Source of the DNA: Cryoendolithus antarcticus
Taxonomy: Eukaryota > Ascomycota > Dothideomycetes > Cladosporiales > Cladosporiaceae
DNA: 64,000 nt
Direction: 5' to 3'
Assembly (NCBI GenBank): GCA_002077065.1
Contig: NAJO01000029.1
Location: forward strand, 124,001 to 188,000
Below the pieces are notes generated by a model. It did no database searches, was not told where the DNA came from, and was given only the letters and a program-made list of their open reading frames with translations. Shown one piece after another: positions 42,362-54,310 of this stretch (position 1 is the first letter of the stretch; each line of letters opens with the position of its first letter). The position numbers and the translations under genes were made by a program.

Positions 42362-44215
42362 CTATTTTAGTGTTATCCTTTCCACAGCCATGTTCACATC
42401 TACTCCGTGCCGTGCTAGCTGCTCCTTGCGGATATCCAGAGCCTCACCGTCCATCGCACCACCAACATAGCAAGCGCTGATCAGCCTGTATACTGGAGTC
42501 CCACCAGTGACCTCCGACCGAGCACTCAGAGGCACATTACACGCAGCCAGAGCAAAGATTACGTCGCGCTCTTGAGTCATCTCATTCGACATACCGAATC
42601 TACCTTTTGGCGTCACAAAAAGTCGTCTCGATACCATCTTTCTGACTATATGTCTCACCGTATCAGCTTCCGACGACTCGTCGTGCATCTCCTGATCTAC
42701 GGCCCTTTTGCACTTACTAAGGACCGCATCGGTAAGTCTCCCGCCATGCCATGCTCCAGGTGCAAGCGTCACGAGACCGACATTCGTGTCGTGAAGCAAG
42801 ATGCGGATCAACTCTGTGGAGATGTCGTCGGACGTCCTCCCGCGATAGTGTGCTCGGTAGAAATCCATGGCACGGTGCAATTGCTTGCGACGATTCGTAT
42901 TTTCAAATTTCGGAGAAAGGACCTTGATAATGTCAAGACGGATACCGTTGACTGTGATCATTCCACGCCCGCTTTGATGCAGATCCGTCTCAATGAACTT
43001 TTCAGCCGAATACAGCTGATGCACTGTGTGATAATCGAATTGGACATCAATCTGGCTGTAGTCCACAACCCAGCTGGGCATGTCTGGCTGTGCGGACATA
43101 GCAATGAGCAGGGCAGAATGATCTCGCGTTGCGCGCATTGCCTCGTAGGTATACTCTGTGAAGACGTCCTGATATGACTTGCTGTAGTCAGGTGCGATTC
43201 TAACTTCTGGCGGTACGAGGCCAAGCATGCCATACACGTAGTCATGCTTTCGTCCGGCTCGTGCAATGCCTTGAGCCTTGCTTCTATATGAGTCAAGCAG
43301 ATGATCAGCAGCGGCCAAAGTCTCTGCCTTCTCAAATCGTAACAGGGGAGAGAATGTGGGCTCAAGTAGCTTCAACTTTTGCGGCACGACTTCCTCGACG
43401 CCATTTTCCGCCATCAAATTGTAGATGTCTGGTTGGGCGTCTTTCACATTTTGCAGCAAACGTAGAGCTACCATCAGCTCCGCAAAGTGGCGAACGTAGC
43501 TCTGTGAGAGTCTGCGGAACTTGTCCCTGCCCACAAGCTCATATCTTGATTGACCGAATGTGACTTCAATTCGCTGAGCCAATACAAGCTCCTGTGTGAT
43601 CCAGATACGATGCCAGAAAGAACTCGCGAACAGGATGCCCAACCATGCAAATGCACCCACAAGGGACTTGTCCAGCGTAGTCTCCGCAGTGGCATCGCCA
43701 GACTCTTGCAAAACGAGGAAGTCGAGAGCAGCACGACACCGCTCAGCGCCCTGCAAACGTAGCTCGTGCGGTGTAAGACGTCCTTGCATCAATCCTGCCC
43801 ATGCAGGCCACTCCACCCACGCGCGTACCTTGAAAGCATCCGAGTAGATTCTGTCCATGAGCTGTACCTGACGATTGCGCTCATCAACATTTTCCTGGTC
43901 TATACATATCGCGTCAGCCCACAGCCACAGGTCCTGAGCTGCCTCGGTCCGAAAGCAGCGCAGTGCAGATGCAAGATTGGTCGTGACTGGCACAACGAGG
44001 CCGTTCAAAAAGACATCCTCCGTCTTGTCCGGATCGCCCCAGCAGTAGGAAACGCACTCGTAAGATGGCCTTACTAGCAGCGAAACTGTACGAGTTTCGA
44101 GATGCAAGGCTTCCTCGTCTGTACCGCCTTGTGTAGCGATGATGCGAAGGACCCTAATCTGCTCTCGGTCATGGTCGAGTGGTTCGTACGGTCCTTTGAC
44201 GTGTGGCGGCTCCAT
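42362..44215 (-). CDS. HET-domain protein (intact)
   Basis: Heterokaryon-incompatibility domain protein, 617 residues from ATG 44215 (MEPPHVKGPYEPLDHDREQI). HET blocks in order: YECVSYCWGDPDKTEDVFLN, LWLWADAICIDQENVDERNR, QVQLMDRIYSDAFKVRAWV. After these come FWHRIWITQELVLAQRIEV and GRKHDYVYGMLGLVPPE, the standard continuation of large fungal HET proteins, and a variable C-terminal region. No NACHT/NB-ARC or repeat domain follows, so it would act as a stand-alone HET. Known HET proteins control non-self recognition and induce cell death in fused hyphae; which partner this one responds to cannot be inferred. The frame is undamaged, unlike the HET gene 12 kb away. Confidence 0.9.
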   Translation of the reverse strand: MEPPHVKGPYEPLDHDREQIRVLRIIATQGGTDEEALHLETRTVSLLVRPSYECVSYCWGDPDKTEDVFLNGLVVPVTTNLASALRCFRTEAAQDLWLWADAICIDQENVDERNRQVQLMDRIYSDAFKVRAWVEWPAWAGLMQGRLTPHELRLQGAERCRAALDFLVLQESGDATAETTLDKSLVGAFAWLGILFASSFWHRIWITQELVLAQRIEVTFGQSRYELVGRDKFRRLSQSYVRHFAELMVALRLLQNVKDAQPDIYNLMAENGVEEVVPQKLKLLEPTFSPLLRFEKAETLAAADHLLDSYRSKAQGIARAGRKHDYVYGMLGLVPPEVRIAPDYSKSYQDVFTEYTYEAMRATRDHSALLIAMSAQPDMPSWVVDYSQIDVQFDYHTVHQLYSAEKFIETDLHQSGRGMITVNGIRLDIIKVLSPKFENTNRRKQLHRAMDFYRAHYRGRTSDDISTELIRILLHDTNVGLVTLAPGAWHGGRLTDAVLSKCKRAVDQEMHDESSEADTVRHIVRKMVSRRLFVTPKGRFGMSNEMTQERDVIFALAACNVPLSARSEVTGGTPVYRLISACYVGGAMDGEALDIRKEQLARHGVDVNMAVERITLK

Positions 44216-44828
44216 GATGTCGAATGCGTGAGTTGCGCAGTGCGAACATCGCTCAAAACATGCCCTCCACACAAGGACTATCAGCACTCATCAAAGGGAA
44301 CGCTTGACAGATCAGAGACGAAGCTCATGGCGATGCAAAGCGCGATGGCTGCGGTCAGAACGCAGGGTTGCCTTAATGGCGCTGGCTGTGCTCGGATTTG
44401 GCTTGTTGGGCCTGGCTGCACTGCAACGGACAACATGACCTGGCGATTACGTGATGCATCGACCGCCTCTCTACCAGCCGAACAAGGCGATCGTGGCTCC
44501 ATGGTGAACACTGTGTAAGTGTGATGTTGCACCACGATACAAGTATCTCATTGGCCACATTTCTTGACTCGGGAATGTGTCGATGTAGTACTTCCCACTC
44601 ATTTATCTGCTGTGGCATTTGATGTGGATTGTATTCATGATTTACGTTTACGTGCACAGCAGGGTGGATTGATGATATTGCTACTGTATGCAATGCCCTG
44701 CCTGTGGCTGTTGATATCAATACACACCACCAATCTATCGCACATCTCAATTTGCACGAGTCCAATCCGCCTCGCCCCACGTCCGCTCCCTAACGCCAAC
44801 CGCGATGCAGCCCTTCAAATCCCGTCCC
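44216..44828. other. Intergenic, HET promoter and RPB2 3' region
   Basis: About 610 bp. Plus frames at 44102-44518 and 44564-44863 overlap neighbours and have no domain. Nothing else recognised. Confidence 0.5.
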
Positions 44829-47800
44829 CTACGCCCTCAACTCAACCCCACTCTCATCAGTAAACATCCTCACCGCCACATTCATAGCCGCCAACTCCTG
44901 GAACAGCAACTTAGCCGCATAGGGCACCACAACCTGCGCAATCTTCGTCTTGTTCCGACAAGGCCTGCACTCGAACTGTCCCTTACTCAAATTCGCCACT
45001 GGCGTCATCAATCCGCAGATCTCGCAGATATGCACTCGGAAAGCGTCGGAGACGTCGAGAAGACGCTCTTTGAGGAACGAGGACGCGCCGTGCGAGATCA
45101 TGCAATCGCGTTCCATCTCTCCGAAGCGTAGACCGCCGTCTCGGGCACGACCTTCGACGGGCTGACGCGTGAGGATTTGCAGGGGTCCGCGAGCGCGGGC
45201 GTGGATCTTGTCGTCGACCATATGGCGGAGGCGTTGGTAGTATGTTGGTCCGAGGAAGACTTGGGCTGCTAGCTTCTTACCAGTGTGGCCGTTGTACATG
45301 ACCTCGAAGCCACGCTGCTGGAAGCCGTAGTCTTTGAGGATTGAGGAGATGGTGGTGAGAGTTACATCCGTGAAGGGTGTGGCGTCGCCTTCCTGGCCGC
45401 GCAGGGCACCGACTTTGGAGAGGAGACACTCGATCAAATGGGCTATGGTCATGCGGGAGGGAATGGCGTGAGGATTGATGATGATGTCGGGAACGATGCC
45501 ATCGGCTGTGAAGGGCATGTCTTCTTGGCGATAGGTGATACCAATGGTACCTTTCTGACCGTGGCGGGAAGCAAACTTGTCGCCGATCTGGGGCACTTTG
45601 GTGGTTCGTGTGCGGACCTTGGCAAAGCGCAGACCTTCTGTGTTGGTGGTAAGCAGGACTTGATCGACAATACCGTTCTCTGTGCTGCGCAGTGGGGTGG
45701 AGACATCGCGCTTGACGTGGAGCTTAGTACGCTGGCCGAGCTCTTCGGCGTCAGGTGCGATGGGAGCAGTCTTTCCGATGATGATATCGTCCCCAGAGAT
45801 GCGGGTTCCGATAGCAACGAGTCCGTCATCATCAAGCTTGTCGTAAGTACCGTGCTTCATGCGAAGAGTGTCCTGGCGTACAGGCTTTTCGAACTGCTCG
45901 ACGACACTCATGCCAACGCGCTTCTCTTGATCGATGTAGGCGCGATAGAAGAGCGAACGGAACAGCCCTCGGTCGATGGATGACTGATTCATGATGACGG
46001 AATCTTCCTGGTTGTATCCTGAGTAGCAGGCGATGGCCACAATGGCGTTCTGTCCTGCCGGCAACTCTCTGAACTTCAGGAACTCCATCGACCTCGTCGT
46101 AGCAAGTGGCTTTTGCGGGTAGTATAAGACGTTGGCCATCGTGTCCATGCGTACATTATAATTCGTGAGCGTGATACCCATTGCTTGCTTACCCATGGCA
46201 GACTGGTATGTGTTACGGGGCGATTGGTTGTGGTCAGGGAAGGGGATGATCGAGGCACAAATACCCAGAATCATAGCAGGGTGGACCTCGCAATGCGTCC
46301 AGAGTCTTATCGATGGGTTCGGCTTCGGCTTGATTCGCCTGTGAGGGTCGTCCTGAGTGCCATCGTACACCGGGAAGCCTGCTCTGACATTGTTGTGCTC
46401 GTCGAGGTCGTCGGGTGACATAATGATCATCGCCGTCTCCTCTTCCTCGGCATCAAGGTACTCGACGATACCGTTCTTGACAAGACCCTTCCAGCCGAAG
46501 AGTCGCTCGTCTCGCTCCTCTTCGCTCGCGCCCTCCAGCTCGCCGCTTGACAAGATCACGAGATCATTCTTCAACTTGTCAACATGCTCGCGCTGCAACA
46601 TCAGATTGCCTCTGTTTGCGCTCTTCGGGTCGTTGTCTACCACGAACAGCGGTCTCATCACGCGCCCAGCATCAGTGAAGATCTTGATCTCTCGCTCACG
46701 TACATCCCTAATAATGGTGCACTCGAACGATATCAAACCCTTCCGGCGAATATCATGCAGCACCTCCATCAGCTGCGATGCATTCTTATGCACACCAACC
46801 CACACGCCGTTGACGAAGACTTTCGTAGCGTTCGGGTTGATCACCGGATCGTATTCCTCCAGCAGCTCCATATCGCGCTGGCGCATGAAGTCCACCAGAG
46901 GATGGCCAGGCGTGCCGACGGAGACGAAGCACATGAGACTCAAGTTCTTCACCAGTCCACAAGCTTGGCCTTCGGGCGTCTCAGCAGGGCAGACAAGTCC
47001 CCAGTGAGTGTTGTGCAGCTGACGGGGCTTCGCAATCTTTCCGTCCCGTCCGATCGGAGTGTTGGTGCGACGCAAATGTGACAGCGTCGAAGCATAAGTG
47101 TAGCGATTCAGCACTTGAGCCACACCTGCCTTCGCGCTGGCAGCTTTCTTCTGGTCGCCCCAATTTCCCGTTGCCAGACAGTATCGAAGACCCTGCGTGA
47201 TGATATTGCTCTTCACAGCCAGTGTCAGATTGAACTCCTTATTCTGCTCAACACACCGATGCAAGTACTGCCTGATATCTTTCGTGAGCTGCTGAAACTT
47301 CAGGCGGAAGATACCTGCCATCAGTGGCCCTGCGAGATCCAAGCGCTTCTTGCCAAAGTGGTCACGATCGTCCTCTTCAGTCCGACCGAGTGCGCACTGA
47401 AGCAATCTGTTGATGATGTACCCCAGGAAGAAGGCTTTCCGCGTCTCCGCGCCCTCTTGCTGGCTAATATGTGGCAAGAACTCCTTCTGCATGATGTCTC
47501 GGGCGTATCGTATACGCGCCGCTTTGCTGCCCGTCTGGTTGCCACGCTTGCCAATGAAGTCAAGCGCCACTTCTCGCTCTTGGATCACGAAAGCCTCCTC
47601 AATACAGGGCTTCAGCATCTCCAGCATCTGGGTGTCGTTCTTCCGGCAGATGTGGTTGAGGATATCCTCATCTGAAACGATGCCCAGCGCACGAAAGACG
47701 ATCGCTATCGGGATATCGGACTTGATGTACGGCAAACTGACTCGGATCGCATGGCCAAATGTTCCGGACTTGCTAAGCTCTCCGCCCGTGACCAGCTTTA

Positions 47801-48659
47801 CCTGCATCGAGGAGATGAGTCTCGAGCCCTTCTCCACAGCACTGCGAATCTCGGCCAGCACAGGCACATTGCCGGCCTTCTTCTTGAACACCTGTACGAT
47901 GTTCGCCGCGCTGCGCTCCTGTGCGATTAGAACCTTCTCACTCCCGTTGATGATGAAGTATCCGCCCTGATCGAACGGGCACTCCTGGAAAGCGTACAGC
48001 TCTTGCTCCGACCGATTTCGCAGTGTGCAAATCTTGCTCTTCAACATAACCGGCAGCTTGCCAATGAAGACTCGTGCCTCCTCATCTCCAGCATCGTTCG
48101 GGTCCCGCTCCCATACCAGCTCGGTCTCTCCGCCCTCTTCCCAGTCATCAGGCGCATCCCATCGCTGCTCGTCCTCATTAAAAATCGCACCAATGGGCTT
48201 CTCACGCGCGATCATGATGCGCTTCTTCATACCCAAGTAAATAGGTGAAGAGTACGTCAAGTTCCGGAGTCGCGCCTCGTGTGGGTATAATGGTCGCGTG
48301 CTGCCGTCGCCTTCCGTCATAGCCGCCTGCGAGATCGTGATATTGCCGAACTCGATCTCATACCGCCGCCGTACGATGGGCGCGCCAAAGTCATCGTCAT
48401 CCTGCTGCGGCACCTGCTGATCGAGGAGGATGTTCCCAGCCTCACTGACAATCTCTTGCAACGTCGTGCCAGCGAACTCGTCGAAACTATCAAGTTGTTG
48501 CGAGACAAGACCCTTGTCGCGGAAGAAGGCCTCAATCACGGTCCAGCAGTCCTCGGAGGTGATCTGGCGCTCGTCGTCTTCGGGTTCTCCACCCTCGTAA
48601 CGCTGTTGTGAAAGATCCATGTCCTTCTCGGCATAGTCACCGTTGGTGTAGGACGCCAT
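44829..48659 (-). CDS. RPB2: RNA polymerase II second-largest subunit
   Basis: Catalytic subunit of RNA polymerase II. ATG 48659 ([20 protein letters not shown]) is preferred; the frame is open 29 more codons upstream. Product 1,276 residues, intronless. Diagnostic blocks: EGGYFI-like [94 protein letters not shown] and the C-terminal zinc ribbon built from CEIC and CRPC. These separate it from Pol I (Rpa135) and Pol III (Rpc128) homologues. Fungal RPB2 is a standard phylogenetic marker, so this gene is the best handle for placing the organism. Confidence 0.97.
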   Translation of the reverse strand: MASYTNGDYAEKDMDLSQQRYEGGEPEDDERQITSEDCWTVIEAFFRDKGLVSQQLDSFDEFAGTTLQEIVSEAGNILLDQQVPQQDDDDFGAPIVRRRYEIEFGNITISQAAMTEGDGSTRPLYPHEARLRNLTYSSPIYLGMKKRIMIAREKPIGAIFNEDEQRWDAPDDWEEGGETELVWERDPNDAGDEEARVFIGKLPVMLKSKICTLRNRSEQELYAFQECPFDQGGYFIINGSEKVLIAQERSAANIVQVFKKKAGNVPVLAEIRSAVEKGSRLISSMQVKLVTGGELSKSGTFGHAIRVSLPYIKSDIPIAIVFRALGIVSDEDILNHICRKNDTQMLEMLKPCIEEAFVIQEREVALDFIGKRGNQTGSKAARIRYARDIMQKEFLPHISQQEGAETRKAFFLGYIINRLLQCALGRTEEDDRDHFGKKRLDLAGPLMAGIFRLKFQQLTKDIRQYLHRCVEQNKEFNLTLAVKSNIITQGLRYCLATGNWGDQKKAASAKAGVAQVLNRYTYASTLSHLRRTNTPIGRDGKIAKPRQLHNTHWGLVCPAETPEGQACGLVKNLSLMCFVSVGTPGHPLVDFMRQRDMELLEEYDPVINPNATKVFVNGVWVGVHKNASQLMEVLHDIRRKGLISFECTIIRDVREREIKIFTDAGRVMRPLFVVDNDPKSANRGNLMLQREHVDKLKNDLVILSSGELEGASEEERDERLFGWKGLVKNGIVEYLDAEEEETAMIIMSPDDLDEHNNVRAGFPVYDGTQDDPHRRIKPKPNPSIRLWTHCEVHPAMILGICASIIPFPDHNQSPRNTYQSAMGKQAMGITLTNYNVRMDTMANVLYYPQKPLATTRSMEFLKFRELPAGQNAIVAIACYSGYNQEDSVIMNQSSIDRGLFRSLFYRAYIDQEKRVGMSVVEQFEKPVRQDTLRMKHGTYDKLDDDGLVAIGTRISGDDIIIGKTAPIAPDAEELGQRTKLHVKRDVSTPLRSTENGIVDQVLLTTNTEGLRFAKVRTRTTKVPQIGDKFASRHGQKGTIGITYRQEDMPFTADGIVPDIIINPHAIPSRMTIAHLIECLLSKVGALRGQEGDATPFTDVTLTTISSILKDYGFQQRGFEVMYNGHTGKKLAAQVFLGPTYYQRLRHMVDDKIHARARGPLQILTRQPVEGRARDGGLRFGEMERDCMISHGASSFLKERLLDVSDAFRVHICEICGLMTPVANLSKGQFECRPCRNKTKIAQVVVPYAAKLLFQELAAMNVAVRMFTDESGVELRA

Positions 48660-49252
48660 AGTGGGTGGAAGTGGAAGAGGTGGTGAGATTTCCTGTGAAC
48701 CTGTGACGGCCGCGCTGACACCCCCTACCCCTCTTGCTGCCGCCAAGCGCCAAGCGCTCTATTCCCGATGCCTGCTTCGCACGCCAGTGCCGAAAAGCGT
48801 GGCGTCAGGATCTCAAGTGCGTGCGATGAGCGCTGTTGCGCGAGGGCGGCGGACTAGGGAGGCCGTGAGCGTGGCGCACTGCCCTTCGCGGCGTAGTCTC
48901 TTGCTTGCTCCGCTGTAAGAGGATGGCAGCGTGGAGTATGGCGATGAAGGGGGGTTGTATACTAATCGAGGAAGGCGGAAGAGGGGATGGTGGTAGATTA
49001 TCACGAATGAAGCCGTTCGTGAACTGTGACCTCGAAAGCGCTGGAGCGCGATCTTTAGCGCCGGGTGGTTCCGCGGTATGCTGAGTAAGGCAATTTTACG
49101 CGCGAGAACAGAGCGCGTGCAGAAGTGAAGAACAGCACCTTGTCCGAGACCACATCGGGCACAGATTGGTGTGGGCTACAACCTCACGCTGGTGGTCGGA
49201 AGATGAATGTGTTGACTTCTCAGGTAAACCATCAATATCGCATTATCCCCGG
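48660..49252. other. Intergenic, RPB2 promoter and MFS 3' region
   Basis: About 590 bp. Frames near 48661-48918 and 49125-49550 have no domain and overlap flanking genes. Nothing else recognised. Confidence 0.5.
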
Positions 49253-52200
49253 TCACTCCAGTTTATTCAACCTCCTGATCTCTCCCCATCTCGACCACTT
49301 CCCCCACTCCAACAGACTCATCCTCCTCATCTTCCCACTTGGGTGTCCAATCAACACAGGCTTCCAGTCACCTGCACCGTTCGCTGTTCCGCCACTCCCG
49401 GTTAATACAGCCCCATTACCTGTCTCTCCTCGTAGGTTCACTAAAACCCCATCAGGCACGACTTGTACAGTCTTCCACCGCAAGAGCACAACCAGTAGGC
49501 CGATGGTAAGATTCAGTAGCACTGCTGCGCCAACGGCCGTCGAGATCTGAGCTCCCAAAGCGCGTGTGAGCTTGCCGGAGACGCCTGTGGCGGCTGCAGC
49601 GAGGAAGAAACCGAGACCCTGCGCGAGAAAGAAGCCAGCGCAAATGCGAGGGTAGGAGCTGTAGTTCGTGCGTCGACTTCTTGCGGGCTGTGGCAGTGAG
49701 TTCTGACGGTGTTTCGAGTTCGCGCCTGGCTGCAGATCCGAGGTATCGAACGTCTCCATGACTATGCCGATGCACTCTGTGATCGCGAGGTTCGAAAGAA
49801 AGCCAACGAGGCCGACAAAAGCTATCGGTACACCAGGACTCACGCTCGCGCCGGGCGAGGAGACAGTGTAGGCCAATGAGGCGAGCGGAAGGGTGAGTGT
49901 GAAGATGCAGCGGCGTACCATGTGGGAGGTCCAGACGTAGTGCGTGTGATGGAACGTCATGCTATCTGTCCTCTGCGGCGTCCAGCGTGCGCGAGAGAAC
50001 CAGTTTGCGTGACTCAAAGGGATCGCTAGTAGAGCGCCGAAGGCGAAGCTCAAGGATGCGAGGCCAACCAAGTAAGAGTTCCACATGTAGTCGCGTGAAA
50101 GGAGTGCTCCAAGCAGGACCAGAAAGAAGACTACTTGAGCATAGATCCAGCCGAGATAAAGGGCCATGACTGCGAAGCCCGACTGGAACAACATCCGCTT
50201 GGTGAGGATCAGCCCGGCCCAGACTTCTTCCCACCACCACATTGGACCTTCGTTGGAAATGTGTAGCTTTACTTCGCCTCGTGCGACACGGCGATGGATC
50301 TTCTCGTCTGTGTCGAAGAAGTGTATGAGCGATCTCCGGTATAGTGCAGGTCGAGTCTCAGGCGCAACAACGTTGATGAACAGGAAGAAGGCCAGGAGGA
50401 TGATCACTAGGTAGAAACCCCAGGCAGGATCCATGTTTGAGATGATGCAAGCTCCAATGCAGAAGCCGACGGAGAGCGAGCCGATGTAGCACCAAGTCCA
50501 GACCCCGAGCCATAGGCCGATACCGCCTCCCTGGCGCCGGATGTCATCTTCGACTACGAGCTCTTGATGCGGGCGTTCCGACTGGAGAGATGCACCGAAG
50601 AGATCGAGAAGGCTGGGTAACAAGTTGATGTTCGCAAAGCCCATGGCAAGACCAGTCAAGATGCGTGGCAACAGCAAGCCGAAGCGGGCAAGCAGAGAGT
50701 GAGGATCGCTGTAGCCCTGTATGGCCAGGGCCTGTGGGAACTGCAGTGGGAGCATCAGTGCGAATGCGGCGAGTGTGTACGGCTTGCGTCCGTGCAGCAG
50801 CGGAAGTGGCCAGAAGGTCAGACTCGTAAGACCGACGCCCATGAAGAGCCTGCGAGATATCAGCAGGGAACTCTGTGACATAGAGTTCCTAAGCACTGAC
50901 AATACGTTGCCGTAGATCACCACATGCTTCGTGTTTGCGATCTGATACTGAATGCGTGGCACCTCGCCAGCCTGATGTTGTCAGCGGATCCATATTACGC
51001 ATTTGGGTAGTACTCACATAGATGCCAGCAATAAGACCAATGAAGACAGTGTTCATACATGCAATGACAGCCGTGATGCGCTTCCGACCAGTCTGCCACT
51101 CTCTCGCGGTTGGTGGGCGAACATGATGTCGACCAAGCGAGAAGCCTTGACCAGGTGGCAGACTGACGTGTCTCCGTTGAGGGTTCATGAGGTCAAACTG
51201 CCCAGCGGCGCCAGTCGTCTTCGCTGTCGTATCATCCTTGCTCGGACTGGAGCTAGACGGCGTAAGATCTGGGCTTCCTTGCATTACCATGGTGGTTGGA
51301 CAGATCACGCTGGACCTGCGACGGCCATCTGCCAGCGTTGAGACCTTAGTCTTGAGTGGCTGATTGGACTGTTGCAAGCTGCTGGTACGGAGCATCACTG
51401 GTAACCCGAGATGGTGAAGCTCGGCCGGGTCCTCGGTACGCGCTCGACCACGGCGTCTCATTGTTGAAGCGTAGGCAAAGTCCTTGGCAGTGGGATCGGT
51501 CGATGCGAGTGTAGCGGGCGGCCTCCAGAGGATCTCCAGATCACTCGCAGACGACTCTTTCGGACGGATGTTTTCTTGAGGTAGCGTTGAAGCATGCCGC
51601 AGGGTCTGGCTTGCGTGTTTGAAGATCTGTGCAACTTCATCAGGCTTGCCATTGACTGCTGCGTTCTTTGCCATTGCGAAGGCGTCGTCCATCAGTGCAT
51701 TCAATTTATCGCCAGCTTTGCTCAGCTGCTTCGACCGACGCCGGAGCTCTACATCGCCGGCATCTGTAGATGTGCTCACGAGCTGACGGCTGGTCTGCCA
51801 CAGAGATGGTCGGCGGCCAGAGATCTCGGTTATTGACTTGCGAGGCCGAGCAGAGGGCGACTTCGGGTCGTCAGACACCTCTCCGCTATACTCTGACAGT
51901 GACTGCTCGTTGACTGTAGCCAGGGCTGATGAGACACTCGGCATAGCCACGAGCGGACGTGGACCTTGAGCTTGTCGAGTGCGGCTGGACGTCCAGTAGC
52001 TCGGCTTTGGTGTGCTCAATTGAGGACCGTCGATGAGATCCTCTGCGAATGCTGCCACAGGTGCAGTGAGATTCTGCGTAGCTGTATCAGATATCTGCTC
52101 GATTTGCTTGACAGCGTTCGCAGTTTCCTTCCAATAAGTCTCGGGCTCCCATACTCGATTGGATTTCTGGTAAGTGATGGACGCAGGATCGAGGGGCTGC

Positions 52201-53902
52201 TCAGCGACTACCAAGCGTTCCTCGATGGGGGCGACGGCATGTTCGGTAGATTGGGTGACGCCCCTCTCCAATACGTCGGCAGCACGCGACACTTCTGGCC
52301 AGTATTGATCAGGATTTGTGACACGCTTCGAGCGAGTGTATTGAAGTGTCGTCGGATCGATTGTTGGCTCTAGTGTTTGCGTCGACTCCGCAGCGGGTCT
52401 CACAAAGCTCGACTCGGTCTTACGCAGCTTGGTAGCAGCTTCTGCAGCGGTACTCGTAAGTTCGTGCCAAGCGTCCGGTGATCGAGTGCGCTTCGTCTTC
52501 CAGTATTGGATCTGAGCGGGATCGATGCGCTCGGCTGCATCTACGCTTTCGACGATCGCCTTGCCAGCCACCTTCTCCAAGCCTTGAATAGCTTTCGAGA
52601 TGACTGCGCCTGGACTCCTGACGCGCTTTGGCTGGAGCTGGCCTTGCTTGGCTTCCTCTTCAGCGCCGGCGACGATTTGGAGCCCTTCAAGAACTGACTT
52701 GCTTTGGTCCTCAAACTTCTGGGTTTGCTGCCGGACGTGCCCTCCGGCGGGGAGCTGCGAAGCGAATCGATCGAACGTCTGATCGACAGTCGGCCTCGGG
52801 TCTGATTGTCCGCCTTTCGAGCTTGTCGCTCCGCTCGGCGACGGGCGTTCGAGGAGCTCCGAAGAGGTGAGCGGGAGGACTGATAGCGCCTGATTGGTTC
52901 TGGGGGAGCGCCAGTAGTGGATGTTTGAGAGGGTGGCGGGACTGGGCTGGCCACCTGTGGGACCACCTCCGGCACCGCCTCGGGCAGCATCTTCGTCGGA
53001 AGTTCCGGAGCGGGTTCGGACGTCGTCGTTTTCGGATCTTCTGTTGCTGGTGCTGGGTCTGCGACTACCGACTGTGGGACCTCCCGTGGTTTGGTAGTGG
53101 CGTCCGGTAATGTTGCCAGGGGCTCCGGAGACGAGACTGGGCGCTCTGCTCCTTTCGCCGCTGGAGGAGGTTCCGTCACCACCGGTGGACGAGGGAGCCG
53201 AGGGCTGTCCTTGGGTACTAGCACTTCCCTCGTCTTGGCGCTCTTGCGTACCGTTCGCTGCCACTTGTCGGGATACTTCTTGAGTACTGGCACCTTGTAT
53301 CGTCTGGCCGGCTCCAGGGTCTCTATGTCCCACCTCATCCCTGGAGGTGGCTTGGGACGTGAGTCGCTGTAAGTCGAGGAGCTGCCCATCATCGCCATCG
53401 TGAAGCCTGGATCCCTGCCGCTGAAGTTTCCCCACTGGTGCTCGTCCCGCTGAAGTCCCCTCCGCTGAAGCTCGCCCCACTGCAATCCCCCGCTGTGCTG
53501 CAGTCGCTGAACCCTCCACTGCAGTCCATCCTGTAAAGGCGCTCTGGTGGTATCGGCGATGACGGGATGCTGATCGGACGGAGATGCAGGCGATGTCGGT
53601 TCAATCGCACGTGTATGCGTGTTCTGAAACCAAGGAAGGGGTCTCGGTGGAATACCTGGCGTAGTCTGATCGGGGGCGGAGTCCGTCAGCGCGGGAAATG
53701 GCACGCCCTTGCGTGTAATGCTGCGTATGGTCGGAATTGATCGACTCGCAGTTGGGAAATCCTGTGTCCCTGCTGCTAAGGGGGAAAGTGGAGTGGTTGC
53801 AGTCGCTTTGCTGCTCGAGGCTTTCGTACGTGCTCCTGATTTCGTTGCAGGTGTTGTCGGCTTAGGATCTAGACTCGTCACTAGAGGCGAGCTTATGCCC
53901 AT
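49253..53902 (-). CDS. MFS transporter with long repeat-bearing N-terminal extension
   Basis: Major-facilitator protein of unknown substrate. The 3' exon (50971-49253, 573 codons) and the exon ending at 51018 are firm: the 46-bp intron (GTGAGT...CAG) joins RKRITAVIACMNTVFIGLIA, the first span, to AGEVPRIQYQIANTKHVVIY. The transporter part has about 11-12 hydrophobic segments, including RRLFMGVGLTSLTFWPLPLL and LHGRKPYTLAAFALMLPLQF. Upstream is an extension of at least 600 residues, probably cytosolic, with repeats headed DPxxIxY. It has no ATG in its own frame before the repeats, whereas a second frame, open from 53902 (MGISSPLVTSLDPKPTTPAT), is also protein-like down to about 53000. A join near 53070-52930 must exist (intron or sequence error) and was not resolved. 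ATG 53902 is provisional; MMGSSSTYSDSRPKPPPG near 53390 is an alternative start. Confidence 0.75.
52110..52523 (-). repeat. Three ~55-residue repeats in MFS extension
   Basis: Three degenerate protein repeats, starting near 52523, 52358 and 52190, head DPAQIQYWKTKRTRSPDAWH, DPTTLQYTRSKRVTNPDQYW and DPASITYQKSNRVWEPETYW. Consensus: DP, aliphatic, Tyr, Lys/Arg-Ser/Thr, Arg-Val/Thr, Pro, then Trp and a helical stretch rich in Ala. Shorter echoes are HYWRSPRTNQ near 52919 and SYWTSSRTRQ near 52000. Confidence 0.7.
53415..53527 (-). repeat. Short minisatellite near the MFS 5' end
   Basis: About six degenerate units around CGCTGAAGTCCCC / CACTGCAGT on the plus strand. It reads open in all three minus-strand frames (Leu/Gln/Trp-, Gly/Ser- and Ala/Gly-rich versions), so coding frame cannot be judged from it. 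Confidence 0.6.
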
Positions 53903-54310
53903 CGCATGAGCGCGGCAGACATTGAAATGGTATTGTCGACTTCTGTGGACGTTGAGTAGTAGCTATAAAGAAGAGAATGCCCACCAGGAGCTGGGCTAAG
54001 AAGAGAACGAAGGTAAGAAAGTGATGCGAGGAATGATGCTCAGCATGCAGTCCTGCGAGATAGGGGCCGGAAGTGAGACTGTCGAAGGCGTAGATAAGGT
54101 GTGTGATATGTAGAAGACAGGATGAGAGGGTGTTCCAAAGATATCCGTGAAGGTGTTCAGATGTCAACAGAAGTCGCGCTTGCGCCCTTCCTGCCATACT
54201 TGACCGCGAAGGCTTCCATCATGCAGTCGCAGCCCCAACATCGACGATTCGAGACTTCATGCTCACTTCATCTGTAGAGTGGTCGCGTCGGACTGTATCC
54301 GATCAGACAC
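53903..54310. other. Intergenic, MFS promoter and amidase 3' region
   Basis: About 410 bp. A 111-codon minus frame (53862-54197) contains a hydrophobic stretch but overlaps the MFS start and has no family features. It may be part of the MFS 5' leader. Confidence 0.4.

Noticed and set aside
42572..43177. 201-codon plus-strand frame
   Set aside because: Antisense to the intact HET gene, whose domain blocks are unambiguous.
47115..47675. 186-codon plus-strand frame
   Set aside because: Antisense to RPB2.
53862..54197. 111-codon minus-strand frame with a hydrophobic segment
   Set aside because: Overlaps the provisional MFS start in another frame and lacks family features; may be a leader sequence.
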